Assembly: GCF_900156455.1 (NCBI RefSeq)
Contig: NZ_FTNQ01000002.1
Coordinates: forward strand, 868,001-932,000
DNA length: 64,000 nt
Reading direction: 5' to 3'
From: Microbacterium sp. RURRCA19A
Lineage (GTDB): Bacteria; Actinomycetota; Actinomycetes; Actinomycetales; Microbacteriaceae
In this document: positions 25,109 through 33,220 of the stretch, one piece after another
How positions within the stretch are numbered: the first letter of the stretch is position 1
How the letters are laid out: the number at the start of each line of letters is the position of its first letter
Position numbers and translations under genes: made by a program
Notes under the pieces: model-generated
The model's input: only the letters and a program-made list of their open reading frames with translations
Databases searched by the model: none
Told to the model about the DNA's origin: nothing

Positions 25109-25416
25109 TGACGTATGTGTTCGACCCCGAGATCCAGCGGGCCGTGCTCGGCCACATGAACGACGATCACCGCGACGACAACGTGCTCATCGCGCGGGCG
25201 TTCGGTGACGGGGCGCCGGTCGCGTCCGCGCGGATGACGGGCTTCGACGGCGACGGGGGCGACTGGGCGGTCGCGCACGAGGGCGGGGCGACCGTCGAAC
25301 TGCGGGTGCCGTGGCCCGGCGGGTCCATCGCGGAGCGGCGGGAGGTGCGTCGCGAGATCGTCGCGCTGTACGACGAGGCGTGCCGGCGGCTCGGCATCGA
25401 GCCGCGACCGCACTGA
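25108..25416 (+). CDS. DUF2470 heme-related protein
   Basis: 102 aa. HMNDDHRDDNVLIARAFG near 16-33 is the hallmark of DUF2470, the domain found at the end of HugZ-type heme-utilisation proteins and in stand-alone proteins near iron genes. It probably binds heme or its product. It has its own iron box and lies just upstream of heme oxygenase, with which it may act. Confidence 0.82.
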   Translation: MTYVFDPEIQRAVLGHMNDDHRDDNVLIARAFGDGAPVASARMTGFDGDGGDWAVAHEGGATVELRVPWPGGSIAERREVRREIVALYDEACRRLGIEPRPH

Positions 25417-25422
25417 GAAATC

Positions 25423-25446
25423 GAAGGTTAGGAGAGCCTAACCTTC
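25423..25446. promoter_or_regulatory. IdeR/DtxR-type iron box before heme oxygenase
   Basis: TTAGG-AGAG-CCTAA at 25428-25441 within longer 10-nt arms (25423-25432 and 25437-25446). It lies just upstream of the TATGAT -10 box at 25450. Confidence 0.85.
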
Positions 25447-25449
25447 CCG

Positions 25450-25455
25450 TATGAT
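25450..25455 (+). promoter_or_regulatory. -10 box of heme oxygenase, leaderless
   Basis: TATGAT, one mismatch to TATAAT, 6 nt before the ATG at 25462. Confidence 0.6.
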
Positions 25456-25461
25456 GGCGCC

Positions 25462-26115
25462 ATGAGTGCTGTCATCCCGTTCTCCACCGCCCTGCGCGAG
25501 CGCTCGCGCACCGCCCATTCGTCGAGCGAGGGCGCGGATTTCATGACGAACCTCATGAACGGGTCGGGCACGCGCGAAGACTATGTCGCGCTCGTGGTCC
25601 AGCACTGGTTCATCTACGAGGCGCTCGAAGCGGCCACCGAGCGCATGCGCGTCGACCCGGTGGCATCCGTGTTCCTGAGCGACAAGCTCACGCGCCTGCC
25701 CGCGCTCGAAGCCGACCTCGCGTTCCTCATCGGCGACGACTGGCGCGAGCGCATCTCGCCGCTGCCGACGACGCAGGCGTACGTCGCACGGATCCGGCGG
25801 GTCGCGGCGACCTGGCCGGGCGGATTCGTCGCGCACCACTACACCCGCTACCTCGGCGACCTGTCCGGCGGGCAGTTCATCGGTCGGCTCATGCAGCGCC
25901 GTTTCGGCTTCGACACCAACGGCATCGGGTTCTACCTCTTCGGCGACATCGCCGACCCCGAGGCGTTCAAGAACGTCTATCGGGAGCAGTTGGATGCCGC
26001 TGCGTGGGATGAGCACGAGAAGGAGCGCGTCATCGAGGAGGTGCTCGTGGCCTACCGGTTCAACACCGAGCTCTTCGTCGACCTCGCGCGCGCGAAGGCG
26101 GCTCAGTCGGCCTGA
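25462..26115 (+). CDS. Heme oxygenase (biliverdin-producing)
   Basis: 217 aa, normal length for bacterial HmuO-type enzymes. Heme-ligand His19 is in LRERSRTAHSSSE, and the flexible distal helix GDLSGGQ is at 132-138, preceded by AHHYTRYL. It opens heme to biliverdin, CO and Fe2+, the last step of the heme-iron route encoded here. Iron box and leaderless promoter precede it. Its 3' end overlaps the convergent surface-protein gene by 13 bp. Confidence 0.95.
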   Translation: MSAVIPFSTALRERSRTAHSSSEGADFMTNLMNGSGTREDYVALVVQHWFIYEALEAATERMRVDPVASVFLSDKLTRLPALEADLAFLIGDDWRERISPLPTTQAYVARIRRVAATWPGGFVAHHYTRYLGDLSGGQFIGRLMQRRFGFDTNGIGFYLFGDIADPEAFKNVYREQLDAAAWDEHEKERVIEEVLVAYRFNTELFVDLARAKAAQSA

Positions 26116-27083
26116 GCCGCCGCGGCCGCGCTCGCGGCTGCGCGCCGATGGCGGACGAGCAGCACCGCGGTCAGCACGGCGGCCAGAATCAGCGCGAGCA
26201 GCGCGTATAGGCTCCACGGCACGGCGACGATCGAGAACCCGGCCGTGACCGGAGCGAGCGGGGCGGCTCCGAGGCCGACGGCCTCGGGCGTGACGTCCAC
26301 GGATCCGGCGACCCATCCGAGCGAGAACGCCGGGATCTCGCGCGCGATCCGCACGGTCGATCCCGGAAGCACCTCGGTCAGCTGTGTCGGAGCGGTGCGC
26401 GCACCGAACAGGCCCGCCGTCGCGAGGGTCTCCGCGCCCGTCAGGCGGGTGTTCCCGGTGTTCTCGAGCGCGTACTCCACCACGATCCGGCCCGAGTCGA
26501 ACGGGTTCCAGGAGGCCTCGTACCGGGCGGACGCCGCGGACACCGAGGCTGCGGGGGTCAGTTCGCCCGCGACCCGGAGGGTGATGCGGGTGCCGAGCCG
26601 GCGATCGACGGACAGGGTCGAGGTCGGGTCGGTGCTGGTGAGCGAGGTGACGATCCCCGCGCCGTGGTCGCCGGGGCGTGCATCGACGGGCACGGTGATC
26701 GTGAAGGGCACCTCCGCCGACTGCCCGGGGGACAGCGAGAGCGGCGTGGTGTCCACCGACACCCACGTTCCGGCATCCCGTGAGGGTTGTCCGTCGACGA
26801 GCACGTCGATCTCGCCCGTCGACGCGGTGAAGGCATCGGCTGCGTACACCGCGAGGGGAAGGGGCTCGGTTCCGGTGTTGACGACGATCATCGTGTCGGA
26901 GATGACGGCGCCCGGCTCGACCGTGTCGTACGTGAAGTTCGCGCGGCCGGTGCCGTAGGCGTTGTCGGCGGTCCGGACCGTCCACGCGACGCCCCCATCC
27001 GCGGCGGTTGCGGACGCGGGGGCGGCGAGGGCCAGGAGCAGGATGCCGACCAGGGCGGCGGGAAGGGGGAGACGTGCGAACAC
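26103..27083 (-). CDS. DUF916-like surface protein with C-terminal anchor
   Basis: 326 aa from GTG 27083. A signal peptide (LPAALVGILLLALAAPASATA near 7-27, in part LVGILLLALAAPASA) is followed by beta-rich Ig-like domains (about 30-150 and 165-285) and a C-terminal membrane helix near 285-312 with an Arg-rich end. The N-terminal domain resembles the WxL-interacting/DUF916 family, which binds peptidoglycan or partner proteins. It follows the HtaA gene on the same strand with a hairpin in the 63-bp gap. Likely an envelope scaffold for the heme-uptake proteins; this role is inferred from position. Confidence 0.65.
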   Translation of the reverse strand: MFARLPLPAALVGILLLALAAPASATAADGGVAWTVRTADNAYGTGRANFTYDTVEPGAVISDTMIVVNTGTEPLPLAVYAADAFTASTGEIDVLVDGQPSRDAGTWVSVDTTPLSLSPGQSAEVPFTITVPVDARPGDHGAGIVTSLTSTDPTSTLSVDRRLGTRITLRVAGELTPAASVSAASARYEASWNPFDSGRIVVEYALENTGNTRLTGAETLATAGLFGARTAPTQLTEVLPGSTVRIAREIPAFSLGWVAGSVDVTPEAVGLGAAPLAPVTAGFSIVAVPWSLYALLALILAAVLTAVLLVRHRRAAASAAAAAQAD

Positions 27084-27105
27084 GGGTGCGCTTTCTGTGG
27101 GAGGG

Positions 27106-27141
27106 GCGGCGGGGCCCCGTCGAGCGTCGGAGCCCCGCCGC
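27106..27141. terminator. GC hairpin between HtaA and DUF916-like genes
   Basis: 10-bp perfect arms (27106-27115, 27132-27141), 16-nt loop. No U tract. May reduce transcription into the downstream gene. Confidence 0.5.
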
Positions 27142-27146
27142 GGGGG

Positions 27147-28964
27147 TCACTGCAGGGCGGTGATGGTGAGCTTCGCGGTGTAGTCGCCCGCCGGCGTCGT
27201 GCCGGGGATCACGAGGGACAGGTCGGCCCCGATCGTGGCGCTCGTCGCCGCGGTCGACGAGGCGAGCACGCGCGATGCGCCCAGTCCGAGGCCGCCGAGA
27301 CGGGTGGACGCGACCTCGGCGCCGGCGGTGACGGCCGGTGCCGCGGTGACGACCTTGGGCGTCCAGCCGAGCAGATCGCTCGAGAACGAGCCGCCCGCGC
27401 TGGAGGCGAAGTCGCCGACCTGGCCCGAGATGCTCCACGTGTACGGCGCGGTGCCGCCCGCGCGCGTGTCGGTCACGAGGATGTTCGTGAGCGAGCCGGA
27501 TGCCGTGAAGTTCGCGCCGTCCTGCACGGCGGTGCCGAGGCTCGCCGGCGAGGTGCCCTCGAACGCCCAGCCGAACGAGCCCGTCGGGGCGTCGACCCAC
27601 TCCGGCACCTCGACGACCACGTCGGACGAGGAGGCGAAGGAGAGCGGGGTGTAGGTCTCGAACGGGGCGTAGACGGTGCCGCTGCCGGCGTAGGTGTAGA
27701 TGCCGAACCGGCCCGCGGCGAGGTTCTGCGCCTCGGTGGTGGTCAGGGTGAGGTCGACCGAGAACGTGCCGTCGGCCGCGAGCTCGATCGCACCGCTGCC
27801 GGCTCCGCCGATGGTGGCCATGCTGGCGGCGGGCACGGCCCACTTCTGCGCGATGACCGAGCGTGCCGACGATGCGGCTCCGGCGGAGGGCTTCCAGGTC
27901 TCGGCGAACTTGCCGAACACCACGTAGGCGCCGCTGAACGTTCCGGCCAGGGGCGGGCGTGTGCCGTTGGTCGCCGTGCCGGAGGGGAGGAATCCGCTCC
28001 CCGACACCGTGACCGTCTCGCCCGGGGTGAGGCCGGTGGTCTGGGAGACGGTGACGGTGGGAGTCGACGCGACCGGGGCCGAGGTGTAGGCGACCGTCAG
28101 CGGGCTCGCGGGCTTGCGCACGTCTGCGGCACCGCCCGAGGAGTACCAGTACGACCCCTGCCCGGTCGTGACCTGGAAGTCGACGAAGGACTGAGGGAAC
28201 GCGCCCGCGTTCGCCCCCGTGGTGACCTGCGCGACGGATCCGGCGGGCACGGAGACGGTACGCCCGAGGTAGTCGGGCGTCACCGTGAATCCGGTGGGCG
28301 TGACGTCCACGCCGGTCAATGTGGCGATGACCACGTTCGGCACCGGGGTCAGGGACTCGAACTTGTCGGGATCGTCCATCGAGGTGCCGTAACCACCGAG
28401 CGTGGCGGTGACCGTGCCGGTGCCGTCGCTGGCGACGGTCAGCTTCGGGTCGGTGATCCACGAGCGGGTCATGCCCGAGTAGTACGCCGAGGTGAACGAG
28501 CCGGTCCACTGGATCGTGGCGGTGCCGGCATCCACGTCCACCGTGCCGGTGCCCCCGGCGATCTCGGCGATATGGCCCGAGTTCAGCCCGTTGCCGGAGG
28601 TGATGGTGGTGCCGTTCGCGTCGGTCCGCAGGCCCGCGAAGGTGGCCGCGGCGTAGCTACCGTCGGCCTGCTTCTTGAGGATCCGCGTGTTGCCGTCGCT
28701 CTGCTTCCAGTTCGACGCGGTGACCCGGTCCGCCGAGGACGAGGCGGTGACGATGCCCGCCGAGAGCATGTTGACCGTACCCGGGGCGAAGGCGGCGGCG
28801 TTCGACTCGGCGTTCAGTCCCCAGCGGAACACGGCGCCGTCGATGCTCGTGCCGGCGGCATGCGCGGGCGTGGCGACGAGCGCCCCGCCCAGGGCGAGGG
28901 CCGCCGCGGCGAGACTCGCCGTGGTCAGTCGGGTGAAACGGTGTCTGCGCGTGGAGGAATCCAC
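27147..28964 (-). CDS. HtaA-domain heme-binding surface protein
   Basis: 605 aa from GTG 28964 with AAGGGA 6 nt upstream. Signal peptide ends near TPAHA (36). An HtaA domain (about 40-295) has RWGLNAE near 47, ITDPKLTV near 170, GYGTSMDD, FTVTPDYLGR and DVRKPASPLTVAYT near 285. HtaA domains bind heme at the Corynebacterium surface. Residues 300-450 form an Ig-like module with SGSGFLPSG, and the rest is a further beta domain. There is no C-terminal anchor (ends in ALQ), so it may be secreted, or held by the DUF916-like protein. An iron box (29043-29056) lies upstream. Confidence 0.88.
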   Translation of the reverse strand: MDSSTRRHRFTRLTTASLAAAALALGGALVATPAHAAGTSIDGAVFRWGLNAESNAAAFAPGTVNMLSAGIVTASSSADRVTASNWKQSDGNTRILKKQADGSYAAATFAGLRTDANGTTITSGNGLNSGHIAEIAGGTGTVDVDAGTATIQWTGSFTSAYYSGMTRSWITDPKLTVASDGTGTVTATLGGYGTSMDDPDKFESLTPVPNVVIATLTGVDVTPTGFTVTPDYLGRTVSVPAGSVAQVTTGANAGAFPQSFVDFQVTTGQGSYWYSSGGAADVRKPASPLTVAYTSAPVASTPTVTVSQTTGLTPGETVTVSGSGFLPSGTATNGTRPPLAGTFSGAYVVFGKFAETWKPSAGAASSARSVIAQKWAVPAASMATIGGAGSGAIELAADGTFSVDLTLTTTEAQNLAAGRFGIYTYAGSGTVYAPFETYTPLSFASSSDVVVEVPEWVDAPTGSFGWAFEGTSPASLGTAVQDGANFTASGSLTNILVTDTRAGGTAPYTWSISGQVGDFASSAGGSFSSDLLGWTPKVVTAAPAVTAGAEVASTRLGGLGLGASRVLASSTAATSATIGADLSLVIPGTTPAGDYTAKLTITALQ

Positions 28965-29042
28965 GTTCGTTCCCTTCTCCGCCCTCCGACGGGTTCCGGC
29001 GGCATGCCGACGGTGCGCCCCGGTGAGGCGCTGGAGGACAGG

Positions 29043-29056
29043 TTAGGCTTACCTAA
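29043..29056. promoter_or_regulatory. IdeR/DtxR-type iron box upstream of HtaA gene
   Basis: TTAGG-CTTA-CCTAA, with one more GG/CC pair on each side (29041-29058). In the divergent gap, closer to the minus-strand HtaA gene. Confidence 0.85.
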
Positions 29057-29087
29057 CCATGAAGACGGCACCCAGGCAATGTTGAGG

Positions 29088-29102
29088 GTAGGCTTACCTT
29101 AC
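29088..29102. promoter_or_regulatory. IdeR/DtxR-type iron box upstream of hmuT
   Basis: GTAGG-CTTA-CCTTAC, a weaker copy of the same motif containing TAGGCT, a likely -10 box for hmuT. A GGAGG site (29105-29109) then precedes the ATG by 7 nt. Confidence 0.75.
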
Positions 29103-29116
29103 TTGGAGGTTGTCTG

Positions 29117-30214
29117 ATGATGCATCGAACGATCCGCGGGCTCGCCGCGCTGGCGCTCTCCGTGGCCGTCGCCGTAGGGCTGAGCGCGTGCGATGTCGCC
29201 GGTGCCGCGCACGGCGGCGACTCCGCCGCCACGCCCCCTCTGGCCGAGGTGACACCGCTCGCCGATCCGCTGACCTGGGAAGGGCCGTCCACCGCAGTGG
29301 CGGCATCCACCGAGATCGACCCCGTCGACGGCGGCGCCCCGGTCCTGCCCGCCACGGTCACCGACGCGCAGGGCGCCACCGTGACCGTGAGCGACACCAC
29401 CCGCATCCTGACGCTCGACATCTACGGTTCGCTCTCACGCATCGTCTTCGAGCTGGGTCTCGGCGACCGGGTCGTCGCGCGCGACGTGTCCACCGGGTTC
29501 CCCGAGGCGGCCCACCTGCCCGTGGTCACCGAGAACGGTCACGATCTCAACGCCGAGGCGATCCTGGACGCGGCGCCCACGGTGATCCTCACCGACACGA
29601 GCCTCGGTCCGTGGGACACCGTGCTGCAGATGCGGGATGCCGGCATCCCCGTCGTCGTGGTCGACTCGCGTCGCTCGCTGGAGAACGTCGGGGACCTCAT
29701 CGCCCAGGTCGGGGCGGCTCTGGGCGTCCCCGACCGCGCCGCCGCGCTCGCTGCGCGCACCACGGCCGCGGTGGATGCCAAGATCGCGCAGATCGCGGCC
29801 GTCGCACCGTCCGACCCCGTGCGGAAGCTGCGCATGATGTTCCTCTACGTCCGCGGACAGTCGGGGGTCTACTACCTCTTCGGCGAGGAGTCCGGGGCCG
29901 ACAGCCTCATCGAGGCGCTCGGCGGTGTCGACGTGGCCGGGGAGATCGGCTGGACGGGGATGCGGCCGATCACCGACGAGGCCCTGGTCGATGCGAACCC
30001 CGACCTGCTGATCATGATGACCAAGGGCCTGGAGTCCGTGGGTGGCGTGGACGGGCTCGTCGAGCACCTGCCCGCGGTCGCCCAGACGGATGCCGGACGC
30101 CACCGTCGCATCGTCGACATGTCCGACACGACGGTGTTGAGCTTCGGTCCCGCCGCCGCCGACGTGCTCGACGCGCTCGCGGTCGCCGTCTACGCGCCCG
30201 AGGCCGCGGGATGA
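29117..30214 (+). CDS. hmuT: Heme ABC transporter substrate-binding lipoprotein
   Basis: 365 aa. Lipobox LSAC with Cys25 after a short signal peptide. After an acidic linker, the class III binding-protein fold starts near 75 with VTDAQGATVTVSDTTRILTL (shown partly) and includes GLGDRVVARDVST near 113, INPTVILTD-like APTVILTDTS near 152 and the second lobe with GPAAADVLDALA near 345. It would receive heme from HtaA proteins and deliver it to the permease. The next gene starts in its stop (ATGA). Confidence 0.92.
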   Translation: MMHRTIRGLAALALSVAVAVGLSACDVAGAAHGGDSAATPPLAEVTPLADPLTWEGPSTAVAASTEIDPVDGGAPVLPATVTDAQGATVTVSDTTRILTLDIYGSLSRIVFELGLGDRVVARDVSTGFPEAAHLPVVTENGHDLNAEAILDAAPTVILTDTSLGPWDTVLQMRDAGIPVVVVDSRRSLENVGDLIAQVGAALGVPDRAAALAARTTAAVDAKIAQIAAVAPSDPVRKLRMMFLYVRGQSGVYYLFGEESGADSLIEALGGVDVAGEIGWTGMRPITDEALVDANPDLLIMMTKGLESVGGVDGLVEHLPAVAQTDAGRHRRIVDMSDTTVLSFGPAAADVLDALAVAVYAPEAAG

Positions 30215-31332
30215 CGGCGGTCGCGACCGCCCCCGCGGCCGCCCCGCCGGCGCGCGTCCGGGTCGCCCGTCGCGTGCCGGTGGTCTTCGCCGCGCTCGCG
30301 GTCGCCCTGGTGGCGCTCGTGATCGTGTCGGCCGGGAGCGGGCAGCTGTCGATCCCGCCCGACCAGGTCCTCGGGGCGTTCGCCCGCGCGTGGAACGACG
30401 CCGTGCGCAGCGTCGGCCTCGGTTTCCTCTCCGTCGCGCCCGGCACGCCCGTCGCCCACGTCAACGGCGAGGCGACGCTATGGCTGATCAGGATGCCGCG
30501 GCTGCTCATGGCCGTCCTCGTCGGGGCGGCGCTGGCGGTCGCGGGCGTCGTCATGCAGGGCGTCTTCCGCAATCCCCTGGCCGAGCCCGGGGTCATCGGC
30601 ATCTCGTCCGGCGCGGCGGTGGGGGCCTCGGCATCCATCGTGTTCGGGCTCACCTTCCTCGGCCCGCTCACCCTCCCCGTGCTCGCCTTCGCGGGAGGGC
30701 TTGCGGCGATCGCGGTCGTGTACGCCTCGGCGCGCGCCGACGGCCGCACCGAGGTCGTGACCCTCGTCCTCACCGGGATCGCGGTCAACGCCGTCGGCGG
30801 TGCCGCGATCGCGCTGTTCACCTACCTCGGGTCGACGCAGCAGCGCGAGCAGATCGTGTTCTGGCAGCTGGGTTCGCTCAACGGTACGCGGTGGGACGAC
30901 CTCGCCGTGGTCGCACCGCTGGCGGTGGTCGGCATCGTCGCGTGCCTGTTCTTCGCCGGCAGTCTTGACCTCCTCGCGCTCGGGGAACGGCAGGCCGAGC
31001 ATCTGGGGGTGCGCGTGGAGCGGCTGCGCGTGGTCGCGATCGTCGTGATCGCGCTGCTCACGTGCGCGGCGGTGGCGTTCTGCGGGATCATCGGCTTCGT
31101 CGGGCTCGTCGTGCCCCACCTCATGCGCATGGTGCTGGGGCCCGGGCACCGGCTGTTGTTGCCGGCCAGCGCCCTCGGCGGCGCGGTGCTCCTGGTTGCG
31201 GCCGATCTGGTCGCGCGGACGATCGTGCCGGGGTCGGAGCTGCCGATCGGCATGCTCACCGCCCTCATCGGCGGGCCGTTCTTCTTCTGGCTCCTGCGCC
31301 GCACGCGCCGCCGTTCGGGGGGATGGGGATGA
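30211..31332 (+). CDS. hmuU: Heme ABC transporter permease
   Basis: 373 aa from ATG 30211. FecCD/BtuC family with 9-10 membrane helices: RMPRLLMAVLVGAALAVAG near 92-110, GVFRNPLAEPGVIGISSGAA near 114-133, FWQLGSLNG near 225 and GIIGFVGLVVPHLMRM near 290. The GxxGFVGLVVPH block is the contact site for the ATPase. Coupled by ATGA to both neighbours. Confidence 0.93.
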   Translation: MTAVATAPAAAPPARVRVARRVPVVFAALAVALVALVIVSAGSGQLSIPPDQVLGAFARAWNDAVRSVGLGFLSVAPGTPVAHVNGEATLWLIRMPRLLMAVLVGAALAVAGVVMQGVFRNPLAEPGVIGISSGAAVGASASIVFGLTFLGPLTLPVLAFAGGLAAIAVVYASARADGRTEVVTLVLTGIAVNAVGGAAIALFTYLGSTQQREQIVFWQLGSLNGTRWDDLAVVAPLAVVGIVACLFFAGSLDLLALGERQAEHLGVRVERLRVVAIVVIALLTCAAVAFCGIIGFVGLVVPHLMRMVLGPGHRLLLPASALGGAVLLVAADLVARTIVPGSELPIGMLTALIGGPFFFWLLRRTRRRSGGWG

Positions 31333-32132
31333 CCGCTGTGCTGCGCGCCCGCGGGATCTCGGTCGACGTCGCGGGTCGACGCGTGCTCGACGGCGTCGAC
31401 CTCGATCTCGCCGCGGGCGAGATGGTCGTGCTCGTCGGTCCCAACGGCGCGGGCAAGTCGACGCTGCTGTCGGTGTTGGCGGGCGACCGCGTTCCCGCCG
31501 AGGGATCGGTCGAACTCGACGGCGCGGTGCTGTCCGCATGGCCCGTCGCGGGGCGGGCCCGGCGTCGGTCGGTGCTGACGCAGAGCAACGAGGTGTCCTT
31601 CCCGTTCGCCGTGCGCGAGGTCGTGCGCATGGGGCGCGCGCCGTGGCGGCGGCATCCGGCGGCCTCCCGCGACGACGCCGCGGTGTCCGAGGCACTCGCG
31701 GCCGGCGAGGTGCGGGCGTTCGCCGATCGTCCCGTCACGGGACTGTCGGGCGGCGAGCGGGCCCGCGTCGCCTTCGCCCGGTCGTACGCGCAGGAGTGTG
31801 CGATCGCGCTGCTGGACGAACCCACCGCGAGCCTCGACATCCGGCACCAGCACCGGGTGCTCGCACGGACCCGGGAACGGGTGGATGCCGGGGGAGCAGC
31901 CGTCGTCGTCCTGCACGACCTCGGTCTCGCCGCCGCATACGCGGACCGGATCGCTCTCCTCGAGGACGGGCGCGTGGTGGCGGTCGGCCCCCCGCGCGAC
32001 GTCCTGGATCCCGAGCTGCTGACGCGGGTCTATCGGCATCCGATCGCCGTCGTCGACGGACCCGGCGGAACCCTGCTGGTGGTCGCCGACCCCGCCCCCG
32101 TGACATCCCCCACCCCCGGAGTCCCCGCATGA
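31329..32132 (+). CDS. hmuV: Heme ABC transporter ATP-binding protein
   Basis: 267 aa. Walker A GPNGAGKST at 37-45, Q-loop LTQSNEVSFPF near 82-92, signature LSGGE near 139-143, Walker B AIALLDEPTASLD near 157 and switch His in VLHDLGLAAAYAD near 195. Powers heme import with HmuTU. Start ATG overlaps the permease stop, and its own stop overlaps the next ATG. Confidence 0.94.
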   Translation: MTAVLRARGISVDVAGRRVLDGVDLDLAAGEMVVLVGPNGAGKSTLLSVLAGDRVPAEGSVELDGAVLSAWPVAGRARRRSVLTQSNEVSFPFAVREVVRMGRAPWRRHPAASRDDAAVSEALAAGEVRAFADRPVTGLSGGERARVAFARSYAQECAIALLDEPTASLDIRHQHRVLARTRERVDAGGAAVVVLHDLGLAAAYADRIALLEDGRVVAVGPPRDVLDPELLTRVYRHPIAVVDGPGGTLLVVADPAPVTSPTPGVPA

Positions 32133-33220
32133 ATGCTCTGTCCCGTCGCCTGGTCGCCACAGCGACCGCGCTCGCGCTCACGGCCACCGGCGTCGTCGTC
32201 GGCGCCCCCGCGTGGGCCGCCGGAACGGTGACGGTCACCGGTCCCGGGGGCACGGCATCCGCGGATGCCGAGTACGCCACCGACGTGACCGTGTCGGGGT
32301 CGGGTTTCCAGGCCGTCCCGAACGGCTTCGGCGGCGTCTACGTGCTGTTCGGCTGGGTCGACGACCCCGCGGGAGGCTCGTGGCGCCCGAGCGCCGGGGG
32401 CGTCGTCGGCGAGGACTACCGCTACGTCCCGGACGCGGAGTCGAGCGAGAACAACGGTTACCAGCGCTTCCTGGCCTTCCCCGGCAGCGAGACCGAGAGT
32501 TCGGCGAACGGCGTGCTCGGCGCGGACGGGTCGTGGTCGGTGGGCATGGTGATCCCGGGGGCGGTCTTCGAGAGCCAGGACCGTGAGGGCCGCGTCACCG
32601 AGGTCGACTGCCGCAAGGTCACGTGCGGGATCATCACCATCGGCGCGCACGGCGTGAAGAACGCCAACAACGAGACGTTCACACCGGTGTCGTTCGCCGC
32701 GGCCGCTGCGGCTCCCGCCCCCGACGCGCCCGCCGCGGCGCCGATGGCGGGTACCGTGCGGGTCGGGCTGGAGTCGGCGTCGGTCGCGGCGGGCACCTCC
32801 ATCGTCTTCACCGGTCAGGGGTTCACGCCGGGCGAGCAGGTCGTGGCGTCGCTGGACGGCGGGCTGACGGCCGTGGGCCCGCTCACCGCCGGAGCGCAGG
32901 GCGAGGTGGCGGCGGCGCTGAGCGTGCCCCGCGAGATCCGCGACGGCACACACCTGCTCACGCTCCGCGGGGCCGGGTCGGGGGCGGTGGCCGAGGCCGA
33001 GGTCGCGGTCACCGGTGGGATCGCCGTGGCATCCGTCTCCGAGGCGCCGACCGCGCCGACCTGGGTGCTCGTGCTGCTGCTGGCCTGCATCGCGCTCGCC
33101 GCGGCGCTGGTGGTCACGAGCATCGTCACCGCCCTCGTGCGCGCACGGGCGCGCCGGCGGGCACGGAGGGCGGCGGGAGCGCCCATCCCCGAGCGGGCGG
33201 CGGCGGGGGCCGCGTCATGA
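32129..33220 (+). CDS. Surface protein of the heme operon, unknown family
   Basis: 363 aa. Signal peptide ends near PAWAA (30). Residues 32-195 form a beta-rich module (VTVTGPGGTASAD; YVLFGWVDDPAGGSWRPS near 72) with a Cys pair in DCRKVTCGI near 163. An Ala/Pro linker (195-208) leads to an Ig-like repeat with FTGQGFTPGEQV near 227-238. One membrane helix near 312-335 and an Arg-rich tail anchor it outside. I do not recognise a named family; similar genes stand beside HtaA genes in actinobacteria. A heme relay or anchor role is inferred from its place between hmuV and an HtaA gene. Confidence 0.75.
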   Translation: MNALSRRLVATATALALTATGVVVGAPAWAAGTVTVTGPGGTASADAEYATDVTVSGSGFQAVPNGFGGVYVLFGWVDDPAGGSWRPSAGGVVGEDYRYVPDAESSENNGYQRFLAFPGSETESSANGVLGADGSWSVGMVIPGAVFESQDREGRVTEVDCRKVTCGIITIGAHGVKNANNETFTPVSFAAAAAAPAPDAPAAAPMAGTVRVGLESASVAAGTSIVFTGQGFTPGEQVVASLDGGLTAVGPLTAGAQGEVAAALSVPREIRDGTHLLTLRGAGSGAVAEAEVAVTGGIAVASVSEAPTAPTWVLVLLLACIALAAALVVTSIVTALVRARARRRARRAAGAPIPERAAAGAAS

